The notes below the pieces were generated by a model. That model did not search any database. It worked only from the letters and a program-made list of their open reading frames with translations, and was not told where the DNA came from. Source: Paenibacillaceae bacterium (GTDB lineage: Bacteria > Bacillota > Bacilli > Paenibacillales > Paenibacillaceae). From it: a stretch of DNA of 64,000 bases. The first letter of the stretch is position 1. Every line of letters begins with the position of its first letter. The stretch spans positions 1 through 64,000 of the forward strand of contig REGQ01000002.1 in the NCBI GenBank assembly GCA_004134985.1. Direction: 5' to 3'. The translations under genes and the position numbers were made by a program. This document shows, piece after piece, positions 18,416 to 27,419 of the stretch.

Positions 18416-18437
18416 TTGAAACAACAAGCGGTTTCAA
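18416..18437. promoter_or_regulatory. Inverted repeat, candidate operator between fucU and the AraC gene
   Basis: TTGAAAC (18416-18422) and GTTTCAA (18431-18437) form an inverted repeat with an 8-bp spacer in the divergent region. It lies 44 bp before the AraC start and about 105 bp before fucU. It could bind the AraC protein or another regulator of sugar-acid genes. Confidence 0.45.
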
Positions 18438-18480
18438 ATGAAAATGAACAACTTTCTTGAGAAATGAGGTGTACGCCATT

Positions 18481-19362
18481 ATGGCCACACTAATGCATAA
18501 AAAGATGGAGCCGATGGATATTTTTCCGTTCACCATCGTTTACCGAGATACGAAAAACCCGCAAACTGAACTGCCAAATCACATTCATGAATGGTATGAG
18601 CTGGTCTATGTTCATTCGGGCAAGGGCAGTTTTTTTATCGATCAGGTGCTGCATGAGAAACGGGCAGGAGACTTGTTTGTTATTCCCGGCAATACGATCC
18701 ACCAGGCATTCACCGATCCCGCAGATCCGATTGTTTCCACCGCGCTGTTTTTCAGCCCGGAATTGGTGCAGCCCGCTTCGTTTGGTGAAGAGTATTCTTT
18801 TTTGCTGCCCTTTGACTATTGCAAGGTGCGCAACAATTTCGTTTATTTGTTGTCCTCCGCTTCCCAGGAACAAATCGAACAGCGTTTGAATGCGATTCAA
18901 GAGGAACTGCTAGGCAAAAATGCCGGATACCGGCATGCGATTGTGCTGCATGTGCAGCAACTGCTGCTGGAGCTATCCCGGCTCGAAGCGTCTGCAGGGG
19001 ATCGCGACCGCGCGTCCTCTCCGGCTTCAGGAGGCCCGCTCTGGCTTCGGGAATCGCTGAAATATATTGATCTCCATCTGGATCAGCCGCTGGGGCTTGA
19101 TGAATTATCACGGCAAGCGTCTGTAACGGGAGCGCATTACAGCCGGGTGTTTAAACAGTTGACCGGCATGGGCGTTGCCAAGTATGTGATGACCAAACGG
19201 ATTATTCGGGCCAAGGAGCTGCTGCTGGCAGGCGATAATACGATCAGTACGATTGCCGAGCAATGCGGCTTTGAAAGCTTGCCCCATTTCTACCGTCAGT
19301 TCAAGCGGATTGCCGGCTTGACGCCCGCCGCCTATCGCAAGCGGCTTCTGTCCAGCCGTTAG
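18481..19362 (+). CDS. AraC-family regulator, probably of the fucU-uxaB-uxaA operon
   Basis: This 293-residue protein has an N-terminal cupin sugar-sensing domain (NHIHEWYELVYVHSGKGSFF) and a C-terminal double helix-turn-helix (DELSRQASVTGAHYSRVFKQ and STIAEQCGFESLPHFYRQFK). GAGGTG precedes ATG 18481; the earlier in-frame TTG at 18457 lacks a site. Divergent orientation next to fucU makes it the likely activator of that operon, sensing a uronate or sugar-acid intermediate. Confidence 0.88.
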   Translation: MATLMHKKMEPMDIFPFTIVYRDTKNPQTELPNHIHEWYELVYVHSGKGSFFIDQVLHEKRAGDLFVIPGNTIHQAFTDPADPIVSTALFFSPELVQPASFGEEYSFLLPFDYCKVRNNFVYLLSSASQEQIEQRLNAIQEELLGKNAGYRHAIVLHVQQLLLELSRLEASAGDRDRASSPASGGPLWLRESLKYIDLHLDQPLGLDELSRQASVTGAHYSRVFKQLTGMGVAKYVMTKRIIRAKELLLAGDNTISTIAEQCGFESLPHFYRQFKRIAGLTPAAYRKRLLSSR

Positions 19363-19440
19363 GTCGATTTTCTAAAGGGGATTCGCGGAATAGTTGTATC
19401 GATTCAACGTCCTCCCCCGCGAGGAACAGCATAATTTTCG

Positions 19441-19483
19441 AATAAAATCCCCCGCAGCCACTTGGGAAACGGGGGATTTTATT
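19441..19483. terminator. Bidirectional terminator between the AraC and FAH-family genes
   Basis: AATAAAATCCCCCG at 19441-19454 is fully complementary to CGGGGGATTTTATT at 19470-19483, a 14-bp stem with T-rich ends on both strands. Confidence 0.88.
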
Positions 19484-19521
19484 AGTTGATGCCACATGTT
19501 GCGAAACGCTGCTTCGCTCTC

Positions 19522-20412
19522 TTACGCTTCTGCAACAAACTTGTTTGTGAGCGAGCCAAGCTTTTCAATTTCAATTGTTACTTCGTCACCTGGCTGCAAG
19601 TAGACTTGCTTCTCAGGCGGGTAGCCGAGTACGACGCCTTCCGGCGTTCCTGTCAAAATAATATCCCCAGGCACTAACGTCATATGTTTGGAAAGATAGC
19701 TTATAATTTCAGCGCAAGAGAAGATCATGTCCGACGTGTTGGAGTTTTGTCTTACTTCTCCGTTGACAATCGCGCGGATTTCCAGTTCATTCGGATTGCC
19801 TACTTCGTCTTTCGTTACCAAATAAGGACCGAGCGGGCTGAAATCGTCGCAAGTTTTGCCTAGCAGCCATTGCTGGGTGCGCAATTGCAAATCGCGTGCT
19901 GACAAGTCATTGACATTGCAATAACCGAACACATAATCGAGCGCATCTTCTTCACTGACATCTTTCGCTTTTTTGCCGATGACGATCGTCAATTCAGCTT
20001 CATAATCCAGTTTTTCTGTGACTTTCGGCACCGCGATATCCGCTTGATGAGAAGTAATCGTATTGTTGAACTTGTTGAAAATAATCGGGTATTCCGGAAT
20101 CGGCGCGTTCGTTTCTTCCGCATGCTTGCGGTAATTCAGCCCGATGCAAATGATTTTATTCGGGGATGTCACACATGATCCCCATTGCAGTCCAGCTTCG
20201 TCCAGCAGAAACGCCCCTGTTTCAGGCAAAGCATCCACAAGCGCCTGCAAACTTGAAAGCGCTGTCTCTCCGCCTTCAATAGCGTCCGTTATTGTGGCCG
20301 GAACGTCTGTCCGAGCCAATTGGCTTGCCGCCGCTCCCACGTCAATTACACCTTGCTCCGTGCGAATGCCAAGCCTGGATTGTCCATCTTGAATGAAATT
20401 AAGCAGCTTCAT
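19522..20412 (-). CDS. FAH-family hydrolase (2-keto-3-deoxy or 2,4-diketo-3-deoxy sugar-acid hydrolase type)
   Basis: This 296-residue enzyme has the fumarylacetoacetate hydrolase core: CIGLNYRKHAEE, PIIFNKFNNTI, the metal-ligand DYEAELTIVIGKKA, NVNDLSARDLQ, GKTCDDFSPLGPY and VPGDIILTGTPEGVVLGY. Close relatives cleave 2,4-diketo-3-deoxy-L-fuconate or -rhamnonate to pyruvate and L-lactate or glycolate. As the last gene of an operon with two dehydrogenases and a dehydratase it would carry out the final carbon-carbon cleavage. The substrate is inferred from context, not shown. Confidence 0.88.
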   Translation of the reverse strand: MKLLNFIQDGQSRLGIRTEQGVIDVGAAASQLARTDVPATITDAIEGGETALSSLQALVDALPETGAFLLDEAGLQWGSCVTSPNKIICIGLNYRKHAEETNAPIPEYPIIFNKFNNTITSHQADIAVPKVTEKLDYEAELTIVIGKKAKDVSEEDALDYVFGYCNVNDLSARDLQLRTQQWLLGKTCDDFSPLGPYLVTKDEVGNPNELEIRAIVNGEVRQNSNTSDMIFSCAEIISYLSKHMTLVPGDIILTGTPEGVVLGYPPEKQVYLQPGDEVTIEIEKLGSLTNKFVAEA

Positions 20413-20492
20413 AAACGTTTAATGCCTCCCCAAATTGTTGTGCAATGTTTCATTATCGTCGTGCAAAACGATCTAACTGATCGCTGAACTTC

Positions 20493-21266
20493 TTAAGCGT
20501 TTTTGCCAAATACGACACCGCCATCAATATAGAGCGGCGATCCCATCATAAACTTGGATTCATCGGAAGCAAGGAACAATGCGGCCTGCGCAACATCTTC
20601 CGGCTTGCCCAAATCGCCGCTAAGCTGGCGAGTTTTCAACGAAGCAATCGCTTCTTCAGGATTATCATAAGACTTTTTCAAATATTGCTCCACAAACGGT
20701 GTGAGGATGGTTCCTGGCAGCAGTGCATTCACTCGAATGTTGTAAGGCGCATAATCAACCTGCATCGATTTCGTCAGCGCCAGCACCGCTCCTTTAGTTG
20801 CAGCGTAAGAAGCGCGTCTTGCCAAACCAATTTCCGCAATGCAGGAAGACATATTGATGATGGAGCCTGAATTTTGCTTCATCATGTGAGGCAGCACATA
20901 TTTGGAAGGGACAAAAACACCCTTTACATTAATGCTGACAACTCTGTCCCAATCGTCTTCATCGATCTCATGGAGCACACCGACACCGCTTACACCCGCG
21001 TTATTAAACAGCACGTCGATTCGGCCGTACTCCGCAATAATTTGCTCGACCATACTCGCAACCTGTTCCTTGTTCGTCACATCTGCGCGAATGAACGCTG
21101 CTTTCCCGCCGGCTTGCTCAATTTCGGCCACCGTTTCCAGACCGTTCGCTTCGTTCAAGTCATTGATAATGACCAAGGCGCCCTCTGAAGCAAATCGCAG
21201 CGCCGAACTTTTGCCGATCCCTGAGCCGGACCCTGTAATCAGGGCGATTTTATTGCTCAATCTCAT
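20493..21266 (-). CDS. SDR-family dehydrogenase 1 of the sugar-acid operon
   Basis: This 257-residue classical short-chain dehydrogenase has the cofactor motif TGSGSGIG, the NNAG motif, catalytic Ser in INMSSCIAE, and YAATK. Asp at the end of beta-2 (VIINDLNEAN) favours NAD. Proteins of this kind oxidise 2-keto-3-deoxy-L-fuconate or the free sugar in non-phosphorylative pathways. Its 26-bp distance from the second SDR gene indicates one transcript. Confidence 0.88.
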   Translation of the reverse strand: MRLSNKIALITGSGSGIGKSSALRFASEGALVIINDLNEANGLETVAEIEQAGGKAAFIRADVTNKEQVASMVEQIIAEYGRIDVLFNNAGVSGVGVLHEIDEDDWDRVVSINVKGVFVPSKYVLPHMMKQNSGSIINMSSCIAEIGLARRASYAATKGAVLALTKSMQVDYAPYNIRVNALLPGTILTPFVEQYLKKSYDNPEEAIASLKTRQLSGDLGKPEDVAQAALFLASDESKFMMGSPLYIDGGVVFGKNA

Positions 21267-21296
21267 TGTCTGTGCGCACCCCTGTTCCCCGAAGTA

Positions 21297-22091
21297 TTAA
21301 TGCTCCATATGGTCATCCGGCTGAGCCGCTTTGACCGTAAGTCCGCCGTCCACCATCAGCAGATGACCGTTAATTTGCACCGCTTCATCTGAAGCTAAGA
21401 ATACTACTGCATCCCCAATTTGTCTAGCCGTTCCGAGCCTTTTCATCGGGTTCGCCTCGATTTCCTTACGGCGAATTTCCGGATCAGCCAAATAATCCGT
21501 GCACATATCGGTATCCACTGTACTTGGGCCAACAGCGTTGACATTGATGTTGTATTTGCCAAGCTCGATCGCCATGCCCTTCGTCAGCATATTCGCTGCC
21601 GCCTTGGAAGATTGGTAATGGGGAATAACCGGACTTGTCACGACCAGACTTGCTGTTGACAGAATATTGATGATTTTTCCGTGCCTGCGCTCAATCATTC
21701 CCTCCGCCGCGCGCTGCGAGCAGAGAAAAATAGACTTCACATTCGTCTTGTACGTGCGATCCCATGTTTCCTCTGTCACTTTCATGAACGCTTCGAAAGG
21801 CGCCACTCCCGCATTGTTGACCAGAATATCGACCGGCCCAAGCTCCTGCTCAACCTGCTCGAACATCGCGAGCACCTGCGCTTTGTCGCCAACGTCAGCC
21901 TGTACGATGGTTGCTTTGCTGCCCAGTTCCTCTATGCGTGCCTTCACTTGCAATGCAAGCTCTCTGCTGCTGTCAGACGTGTAATTAACCGCTACATATG
22001 CTCCTTCTTCCGCCAACCGGATTGCAACAGCTTCACCAATGCCGCGGCTGCCGCCCGTTACCAATGCCACTTGCTGATTAAGTTTCCCCAT
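21297..22091 (-). CDS. SDR-family dehydrogenase 2 of the sugar-acid operon
   Basis: This 264-residue short-chain dehydrogenase has TGGSRGIG, NNAGVAPFEAF, catalytic Ser-Tyr-Lys (ILSTASL, YQSSK) and the C-terminal HLLMVDGGLT. It is FabG-like and could be the L-fucose-type dehydrogenase that starts the pathway, with the other SDR acting on the keto-deoxy acid; which does which cannot be read. GTG at 22100 is an alternative start; ATG 22091 fits the AAGGG site. Confidence 0.88.
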   Translation of the reverse strand: MGKLNQQVALVTGGSRGIGEAVAIRLAEEGAYVAVNYTSDSSRELALQVKARIEELGSKATIVQADVGDKAQVLAMFEQVEQELGPVDILVNNAGVAPFEAFMKVTEETWDRTYKTNVKSIFLCSQRAAEGMIERRHGKIINILSTASLVVTSPVIPHYQSSKAAANMLTKGMAIELGKYNINVNAVGPSTVDTDMCTDYLADPEIRRKEIEANPMKRLGTARQIGDAVVFLASDEAVQINGHLLMVDGGLTVKAAQPDDHMEH

Positions 22092-22185
22092 ACCCTTCAC
22101 CCTTACCTTTTCAAAATAGTATGAATCCGAGCGTAATTTACCCTAATTATTCAACTAGCCGTTGCGTGCAAAACCTGGTCTTGAA

Positions 22186-23346
22186 TTACAGTGTCGGTCC
22201 GATCCGATTGATGCTGAATTCTTGATGACCGAGCACTTCCGCTTTCGTTTCCTTGCCATTGGCAACTTCAACTATTTCACGCCATATATCCTGGCCTGCG
22301 CCCTCGACACCGATCTTCCCTTCCAGCATGTCGCTGACATCAACGTCCATATTGTCGGTCATTTTCTCATACATGCGGCGGTTTCCTGTAATTTTGATAA
22401 CAGGCACAACCGCTGCTCCTGTCGGCGTTCCCCGTCCTGTTGTAAAACATACCAAATGCACGCCGCTCGCGGCCATGCCTGATACGCATTCGATGTCATT
22501 ACCCGGCGAGTCCATAAAGTACAGCCCTTTGCCGGGAATCGGCTCCGCATATTCAAAAGCGCCTACCAAGGGAGATGTGCCGCATTTGCTGATGCAGCCA
22601 AGCGATTTCTCTTCAATTGTGGTCAGTCCGCCCGCAATATTGCCGGGGCTCGGGTTGCCGCCGCGCATATCGGCGCCCATCCGGTTAATTTCCACTTCGA
22701 ACCGTTCGATAAAATGGTACAGCTGCTCTGCCACTTCAGGCGTGCTGCAGCGCGCAGCCATCACATGCTCCGCCCCGATAATTTCCGTCGTTTCACTAAT
22801 AATGACAGTACCGCCCTGCTCAATCAGCACATCGGATGCTACGCCCAAAGCCGGATTGGAGGCCATGCCCGATGTCGCATCCGATCCGCCGCATTTCACC
22901 CCGATCCGAAGCTCGCTGGCTGGAATCGGCTCTGACGGAATCTGATCCAGCTCAGCCCGAAGCTTTCTTGCCAATTCTGTGCCGTGGGTAATTGCTTTTA
23001 CCGATCCGCCTACCTCCTGGATATCGATCACTTCGACAGGTTTACCGGTAACTCTAATATCGTCTGCAAGCGCATAAGGATCGATTACTTCACAACCAAG
23101 ACTGACGATGATTACCGCCCCGACATTCGGGTTTTTCCCTGTACCCGCCAAGGTAGCAAACGTCCGCTCCTTATCGGCCCCAATCTGACTGCAGCCATGC
23201 TGATGAGGAATGGCAACGGTTGCGGGAACCATCTGGGAAATGCGGTTGCATACCTGATTGGCGCAAATAACCGTCGGTATGACGAGCAGATGATTGCGAA
23301 TGCCATATTCGCCATTATCCCGCTTATAGCCTTTTATATAATCCAT
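22186..23346 (-). CDS. UxaA-family sugar-acid dehydratase, large subunit
   Basis: This 386-residue protein matches only the catalytic part of altronate dehydratase: NGEYGIRNHLLVIPTV, HQHGCSQIG, GVKCGGSDATSGMASNPALG, ISETTEIIGAEHV, NPSPGNIAGGLTTIEEKSLGC and FTTGRGTPTG. The missing SAF domain is encoded by the preceding gene, so the pair forms a split two-subunit dehydratase. AGGAGG is 8 bp from ATG 23346. It likely dehydrates a 6-deoxy or other aldonate to a 2-keto-3-deoxy acid. Compare with the fused UxaA at 14847-16364. Confidence 0.88.
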   Translation of the reverse strand: MDYIKGYKRDNGEYGIRNHLLVIPTVICANQVCNRISQMVPATVAIPHQHGCSQIGADKERTFATLAGTGKNPNVGAVIIVSLGCEVIDPYALADDIRVTGKPVEVIDIQEVGGSVKAITHGTELARKLRAELDQIPSEPIPASELRIGVKCGGSDATSGMASNPALGVASDVLIEQGGTVIISETTEIIGAEHVMAARCSTPEVAEQLYHFIERFEVEINRMGADMRGGNPSPGNIAGGLTTIEEKSLGCISKCGTSPLVGAFEYAEPIPGKGLYFMDSPGNDIECVSGMAASGVHLVCFTTGRGTPTGAAVVPVIKITGNRRMYEKMTDNMDVDVSDMLEGKIGVEGAGQDIWREIVEVANGKETKAEVLGHQEFSINRIGPTL

Positions 23347-23435
23347 AATTCATACCTCCTGGAATCTATTCTCCTGCTATAACTTGATAGCTAGTCTTGC
23401 TGTCTAATCTGGCTATTTAATAAACGAAACGATGA

Positions 23436-23753
23436 TTATTCGCCCTGGCTTTGGTCGCCGCGGCCCCGAATGCCTTCAACATTGTGGACATGCACATGTC
23501 TGCCTGCTTCAATCGTTTGCGTTGCTCTGCCGATAATTTCTCCGTATTTATACACATCCTGGCCTGCAGCAATATCAATCAAGGCTACTTTATGTCCGAA
23601 TGGAATCGGATCAAGACTTAGAATGGTTTTGATTTCCTCATTGCTCCGATAATGAATCTGCACTCCTGCCGCCAAATCCTTCAGCGCTGTCGCAACATGA
23701 TCTTTGCTGTCTACTACCAGCGCGTCTGCGCCAGCTACAATTTCTCCTGCCAT
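23436..23753 (-). CDS. UxaA-family dehydratase, small (SAF-domain) subunit
   Basis: This 105-residue protein corresponds to the N-terminal SAF domain of altronate dehydratase (VATALKDLAAGVQI, IPFGHKVALIDIAAGQDVYKYGE, HVHVHNVEGIRGRG). It is the first gene of the operon. Two ATG codons lie at 23765 and 23753; GAGAGG stands directly against the first and 12 bases from the second, so 23753 is preferred. Confidence 0.85.
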   Translation of the reverse strand: MAGEIVAGADALVVDSKDHVATALKDLAAGVQIHYRSNEEIKTILSLDPIPFGHKVALIDIAAGQDVYKYGEIIGRATQTIEAGRHVHVHNVEGIRGRGDQSQGE

Positions 23754-23774
23754 TGCTGTACACATCCTCTCGTC

Positions 23775-23790
23775 GAGTTATCGATAACTC
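23775..23790. promoter_or_regulatory. Palindromic operator for the divergent LacI-family regulator
   Basis: GAGTTATCGATAACTC is a perfect 16-bp palindrome with the central CG typical of LacI-family operators. It begins one base after the -10 element of the sugar-acid operon promoter, so repressor bound there would block initiation. Confidence 0.8.
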
Positions 23791-23791
23791 A

Positions 23792-23820
23792 AAAATAACA
23801 GTTGCCCTTCTTGCTGTCAA
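23792..23820 (-). promoter_or_regulatory. Promoter of the sugar-acid operon
   Basis: Minus-strand TTGACA (23820-23815, exact consensus) and TATTTT (23797-23792) are 17 bp apart, followed at once by the operator. Confidence 0.78.
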
Positions 23821-23839
23821 TCTTTTTATCCACTACAAT
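23811..23839 (+). promoter_or_regulatory. Promoter of the LacI-family regulator gene
   Basis: TTGCTG (23811-23816) and TACAAT (23834-23839) are 17 bp apart. The -35 elements of the two divergent promoters overlap at 23815-23816, so the promoters probably compete and one operator could influence both. Confidence 0.6.
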
Positions 23840-23873
23840 AGCAATAAACAAGCAACGTGAAGGATGATTGGAT

Positions 23874-24902
23874 TTGATAACCATTTATGATATCGCCGCA
23901 AAAGCTAAAGTGTCCGCGATGACCGTCTCCCGTGTCATTAATGACACAGGCCGCATCAGCGAAGCTACTCGCAAACGGGTCAAAAAAGTGATGCGGGAAA
24001 TGAATTATGTGCCGAATTCCATGGCGCGCAGTCTCGTGCTCCAAAAGTCGAAAATTCTCTCCTTGCTCATCACCGATATTACGAACCCGTTCTATACAAC
24101 CGTCGCCCGCGGCGCGGAAGATACGGCCAAACGCTACGGCTACCGTCTTCTGCTTGGCAATAGCGATGAAGATTACCAGAAAGAAAAAGACTATGTCGAT
24201 ATGATCTTGTCGACCCGGGTAGACGGTGTATTGTTCGCCCCGGCTGGCGACATGTCCGCTGATCATTTGCAGCAGCTGCAGCAGCACCGGTTGCCATTTG
24301 TTATGCTTGACCGGGAAGTGCCCGGCATTCAGTCCGACACCGTACTGGGCGACAGCAAGGAGGGCACTCGCCAACTGGTGCAGCATTTGATCGCACTCGG
24401 GCACCGGCGCATTGCTCTTGTTGGCGGATCGCAGGATATTTCGACGGCCAGACTTCGTCAGACCGGTTACCGGGAAGCGCTGCTGCTGGGCAATCTGCCG
24501 ATCGATGAGGAGTTGATTCTGTCGGTCAACTATCGTGAATTTCGGGATGAAGCCTTGTTGGACAGAATGCTCGAACTTGAATCGCCGCCTACCGCCATAT
24601 TTGCCGCCAACAATTTCCTTGCCGTCGGCATCATCGCATCCCTTCGCAGCCGGGGCTTATCGGTGCCTGACGATATTTCGGTTGTATGCTTTGACGACTT
24701 GGGCATCGCGTCGGTGCTCGACCCTTTTCTGACTGTGGCAGCCCAGCCAGCGTACCAGTTTGGTGAAATAGGCATGCAGTTGCTGATCGAACGGATCGAG
24801 AGCGGACGTGAGGAAACGCGCAATGTTATTTTGCCGCCGGAAATCATCGTGCGCCGCTCGTCTGCGCCGCCGCGGACGGTTGAAAGGTATGAAAGGTCGT
24901 AG
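23874..24902 (+). CDS. LacI-family transcriptional regulator of the sugar-acid operon
   Basis: This 342-residue regulator starts with a standard LacI helix-turn-helix (TIYDIAAKAKVSAMTVSRVI, then the minor-groove helix region) and continues with a periplasmic-binding-like effector domain (LLITDITNPFYTTVARGAED, VDGVLFAPAG, PTAIFAANNFLAVGII, VCFDDLGIASVLDP). Both TTG 23868 and TTG 23874 are possible; the second has the better spacing from AAGG and gives the usual family N-terminus. It faces the operon and its likely operator is the palindrome at 23775-23790. Confidence 0.9.
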   Translation: MITIYDIAAKAKVSAMTVSRVINDTGRISEATRKRVKKVMREMNYVPNSMARSLVLQKSKILSLLITDITNPFYTTVARGAEDTAKRYGYRLLLGNSDEDYQKEKDYVDMILSTRVDGVLFAPAGDMSADHLQQLQQHRLPFVMLDREVPGIQSDTVLGDSKEGTRQLVQHLIALGHRRIALVGGSQDISTARLRQTGYREALLLGNLPIDEELILSVNYREFRDEALLDRMLELESPPTAIFAANNFLAVGIIASLRSRGLSVPDDISVVCFDDLGIASVLDPFLTVAAQPAYQFGEIGMQLLIERIESGREETRNVILPPEIIVRRSSAPPRTVERYERS

Positions 24903-24904
24903 TG

Positions 24905-25071
24905 GCAGATGTAATGAAAGAGTTCAAATCCATAGGTCGCAATGAAATGTTGTGCAAACGAGTGGGGTAAAATCGGAATTACGAAAGGTCATTGGCAGCA
25001 TTGTAAATATGCGTAAAACGAGTGAGGTAAAGTCGAATAACGAAAGGTCTTTGCGCATTGTAAATGTTGCG
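24905..25071. repeat. Two to three imperfect copies of a ~60-bp tandem repeat
   Basis: Copies at about 24953-25012 and 25013-25071 share AACGAGTG, GGTAAA, ACGAAAGGTC and GCATTGTAAAT; a decayed third copy precedes them (24905-24952, with GGTCGCAATGAAATGTTG). No gene is seen between the LacI stop (24902) and the first CRISPR repeat. The units do not look coding. Confidence 0.6.
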
Positions 25072-25244
25072 GGCTGCAGGGTTCCTCCAATCGCCATTGA
25101 AGCCAGATTTCTTATTTTATCTCCCAAAGGTCGAAATCCGGCTTCAAAAAGCGACCACTCCGTTTTTCCGGAATCCCTGCACCCTCCACTCTACTTGCTT
25201 ACCCTCTCACACGACTTTAAACCCGTTCTTTCTTACACAAAGCG

Positions 25245-25276
25245 AACAGACGCATCCCTAAGGGGTGCGTCTGTTT
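25245..25276 (+). terminator. Strong hairpin, probable terminator
   Basis: AACAGACGCATCCC pairs with GGGGTGCGTCTGTT (14 bp with one G-T pair, three-base loop TAA) followed by TTC. It may end transcription from the LacI side or from the CRISPR array arriving on the minus strand. Part of the stem happens to resemble the CRISPR repeat stem. Confidence 0.6.
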
Positions 25277-25288
25277 CAACATGCATTG

Positions 25289-25318
25289 GCTTTAATATAT
25301 GCATTCGCAGGATGCGAC
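25289..25318 (-). repeat. Degenerate leader-distal CRISPR repeat of array 1
   Basis: GCATTCGCAGGATGCGAC at 25301-25318 resembles the repeat 3' part (two bases deleted, one changed), preceded by TTTAATAT like the repeat start. It stands exactly 33 bp, one spacer length, before the first clear repeat, so it is a decayed terminal repeat. Confidence 0.6.
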
Positions 25319-25351
25319 TCCGATTAACATAGGGATAAGCCGTTGCTCCAT

Positions 25352-27176
25352 ATTTCAATCCACGCATCCGTATGGGATGCGACAGACCGTTTGTGCAGCA
25401 AGTCACCTATGATGAGCCATTTCAATCCACGCATCCGCATGGGATGCGACGCTTGCGAGACTCAATATAGGTTTTGCTGTCATCATTTCAATCCACGCAT
25501 CCGCATGGGATGCGACCGTTGGAAGTGTGATGTCATGCGCCGCCCACACATATTTCAATCCACGCATCCGCATGGGATGCGACCGCCCACTCGACCAAGT
25601 CACGCGGATGCACACCATTTCAATCCACGCATCCGCATGGGATGCGACGCGACATTCCTAACGTTGCCAACCAATTTTGACACAGGATTTCAATCCACGC
25701 ATCCGCATGGGATGCGACGAGTTTCTTTCGTTCCATCACGCATCCCTCCCGTATTTCAATCCACGCATCCGCATGGGATGCGACCTTGTTGTACAGCAAG
25801 AGCGCCTAAACAGCGCATACATTTCAATCCACGCATCCGCATGGGATGCGACCCCGCCGCAAGGCGGTTTACTATAGTCAAAATCAATTTCAATCCACGC
25901 ATCCGCATGGGATGCGACAAATCAGATAAAGCGTAGAGGTGATACTAAAAAGATTTCAATCCACGCATCCGCATGGGATGCGACTAATTAGGATTTGCGG
26001 AAATTACGACATCCAGACATTTCAATCCACGCATCCGCATGGGATGCGACCGTCTGCTTCGTACGGATTGGACCCGTTCAAAAATATTTCAATCCACGCA
26101 TCCGCATGGGATGCGACTTTCTAAATTCGTCCGTCGCTTGGTCACTTGTTATATTTCAATCCACGCATCCGCATGGGATGCGACTCCTCCACTATACCAT
26201 ATTCGATGAGCCGTTAGGTATTTCAATCCACGCATCCGCATGGGATGCGACCTGCGCTGGTTGAACTTGATGTACATATCAGGGCTATTTCAATCCACGC
26301 ATCCGCATGGGATGCGACCTGCATATCGTCCACGCCGTCCATCCGCTTAATCATTTCAATCCACGCATCCGCATGGGATGCGACCAATGTGGGATGCCGT
26401 AGCCGACCGATTAGTTCCTTATTTCAATCCACGCATCCGCATGGGATGCGACATAATCGCGTATGATCGCGTCTAATATGGTGTGAATTTCAATCCACGC
26501 ATCCGCATGGGATGCGACTTTTAACTCCCCTCTCCCTCACATCGCGTGGGGATTTCAATCCACGCATCCGCATGGGATGCGACTGCCCCTATAGGGACAC
26601 CCGCGTCCTATCTCGTCATTTCAATCCACGCATCCGCATGGGATGCGACCTGCCGGCGTTAAGCTCACAGGCGGTACAACAGATTTCAATCCACGCATCC
26701 GCATGGGATGCGACGTGACGTTGTACTAGGGAGGCTCTGCATTACATGAATTTCAATCCACGCATCCGCATGGGATGCGACCATGCTTCGTCAGCTCATC
26801 CACTCCGACGAAATCATTTCAATCCACGCATCCGCATGGGATGCGACTAACATTACCAGTGATTCCGCGTGAGGTTGCCGAATTTCAATCCACGCATCCG
26901 CATGGGATGCGACAAGTTCAGGCGGTTCACAATCTGCACCAACTTACATTTCAATCCACGCATCCGCATGGGATGCGACCTGTTAAGCGCCGCTCGCACC
27001 TGCTGCTCTGTACATTTCAATCCACGCATCCGCATGGGATGCGACTTAAATCCTGATGGATCTTATGGCACTGTTCCCATTTCAATCCACGCATCCGCAT
27101 GGGATGCGACCCGCTTATTGGTTGTACGCCAGGCAGCGTGACCGATTTCAATCCACGCATCCGCATGGGATGCGAC
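25352..27176 (-). CRISPR. CRISPR array 1: 28 repeats of 32 bp, 27 spacers (type I-C-like)
   Basis: Repeats on the plus strand begin ATTTCAATCCACGCATCC and end GGGATGCGAC; read on the minus strand they start GTCGC and end GTGGATTGAAAT, the hallmark of type I-C repeats. All are identical except the leftmost, which has one change (CCGTATGGG). Spacers are 33-38 bp. A 7-bp stem, CGCATCC/GGATGCG around CATGC, is present in the minus-strand repeat. The leader lies to the right, so transcription and spacer age run right to left. Several spacers look like gene starts, for example the one at 26715-26749 with GGGAGG before an ATG. No cas gene is near. Confidence 0.95.
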
Positions 27177-27400
27177 AGCGATTTTTAGCCAAAAAAAGGG
27201 GGGAATCCGCTTTTCACCACCAAAAATTACTTATTATTCCATTTAATTTAATAATAAACTTATTATTTCACAATTAAATTGAAATAAATGTTAATTTATT
27301 GGTGCGAATGTCCCGGGGTTTTCATGTGCACTACACATTCGCACCAGTCATTCGCACTCTTAATATAAATTCAATATCTTTCCAAGTCAATAAGATTGTG
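27177..27400 (-). promoter_or_regulatory. Leader of CRISPR array 1
   Basis: This AT-rich stretch adjoins the right end of array 1 and shares a 60-bp block at 27301-27360 with the array 2 leader (58 of 60 bases identical by eye), plus the array-proximal AGCGATTTT. The block holds GGTGCGAATGT and its inverted copy ACATTCGCACC, and a further ATTCGCACT. It should contain the pre-crRNA promoter and the signals used for spacer insertion. Confidence 0.8.
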
Positions 27401-27419
27401 TGCACATCACATACTGTTC

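Noticed and set aside
25245-25276. Further CRISPR repeat before array 1
   Set aside because: The stem resembles the repeat, but the distance to the decayed repeat at 25289 is only 12 bp and flanks do not match; it reads better as a terminator.
25343-27277. Reading frames with repeated HPHGMR or PRIRMGCD motifs on the plus strand
   Set aside because: They are translations of the CRISPR repeats and spacers; no ribosome binding sites are conserved and the repeats explain the periodicity.
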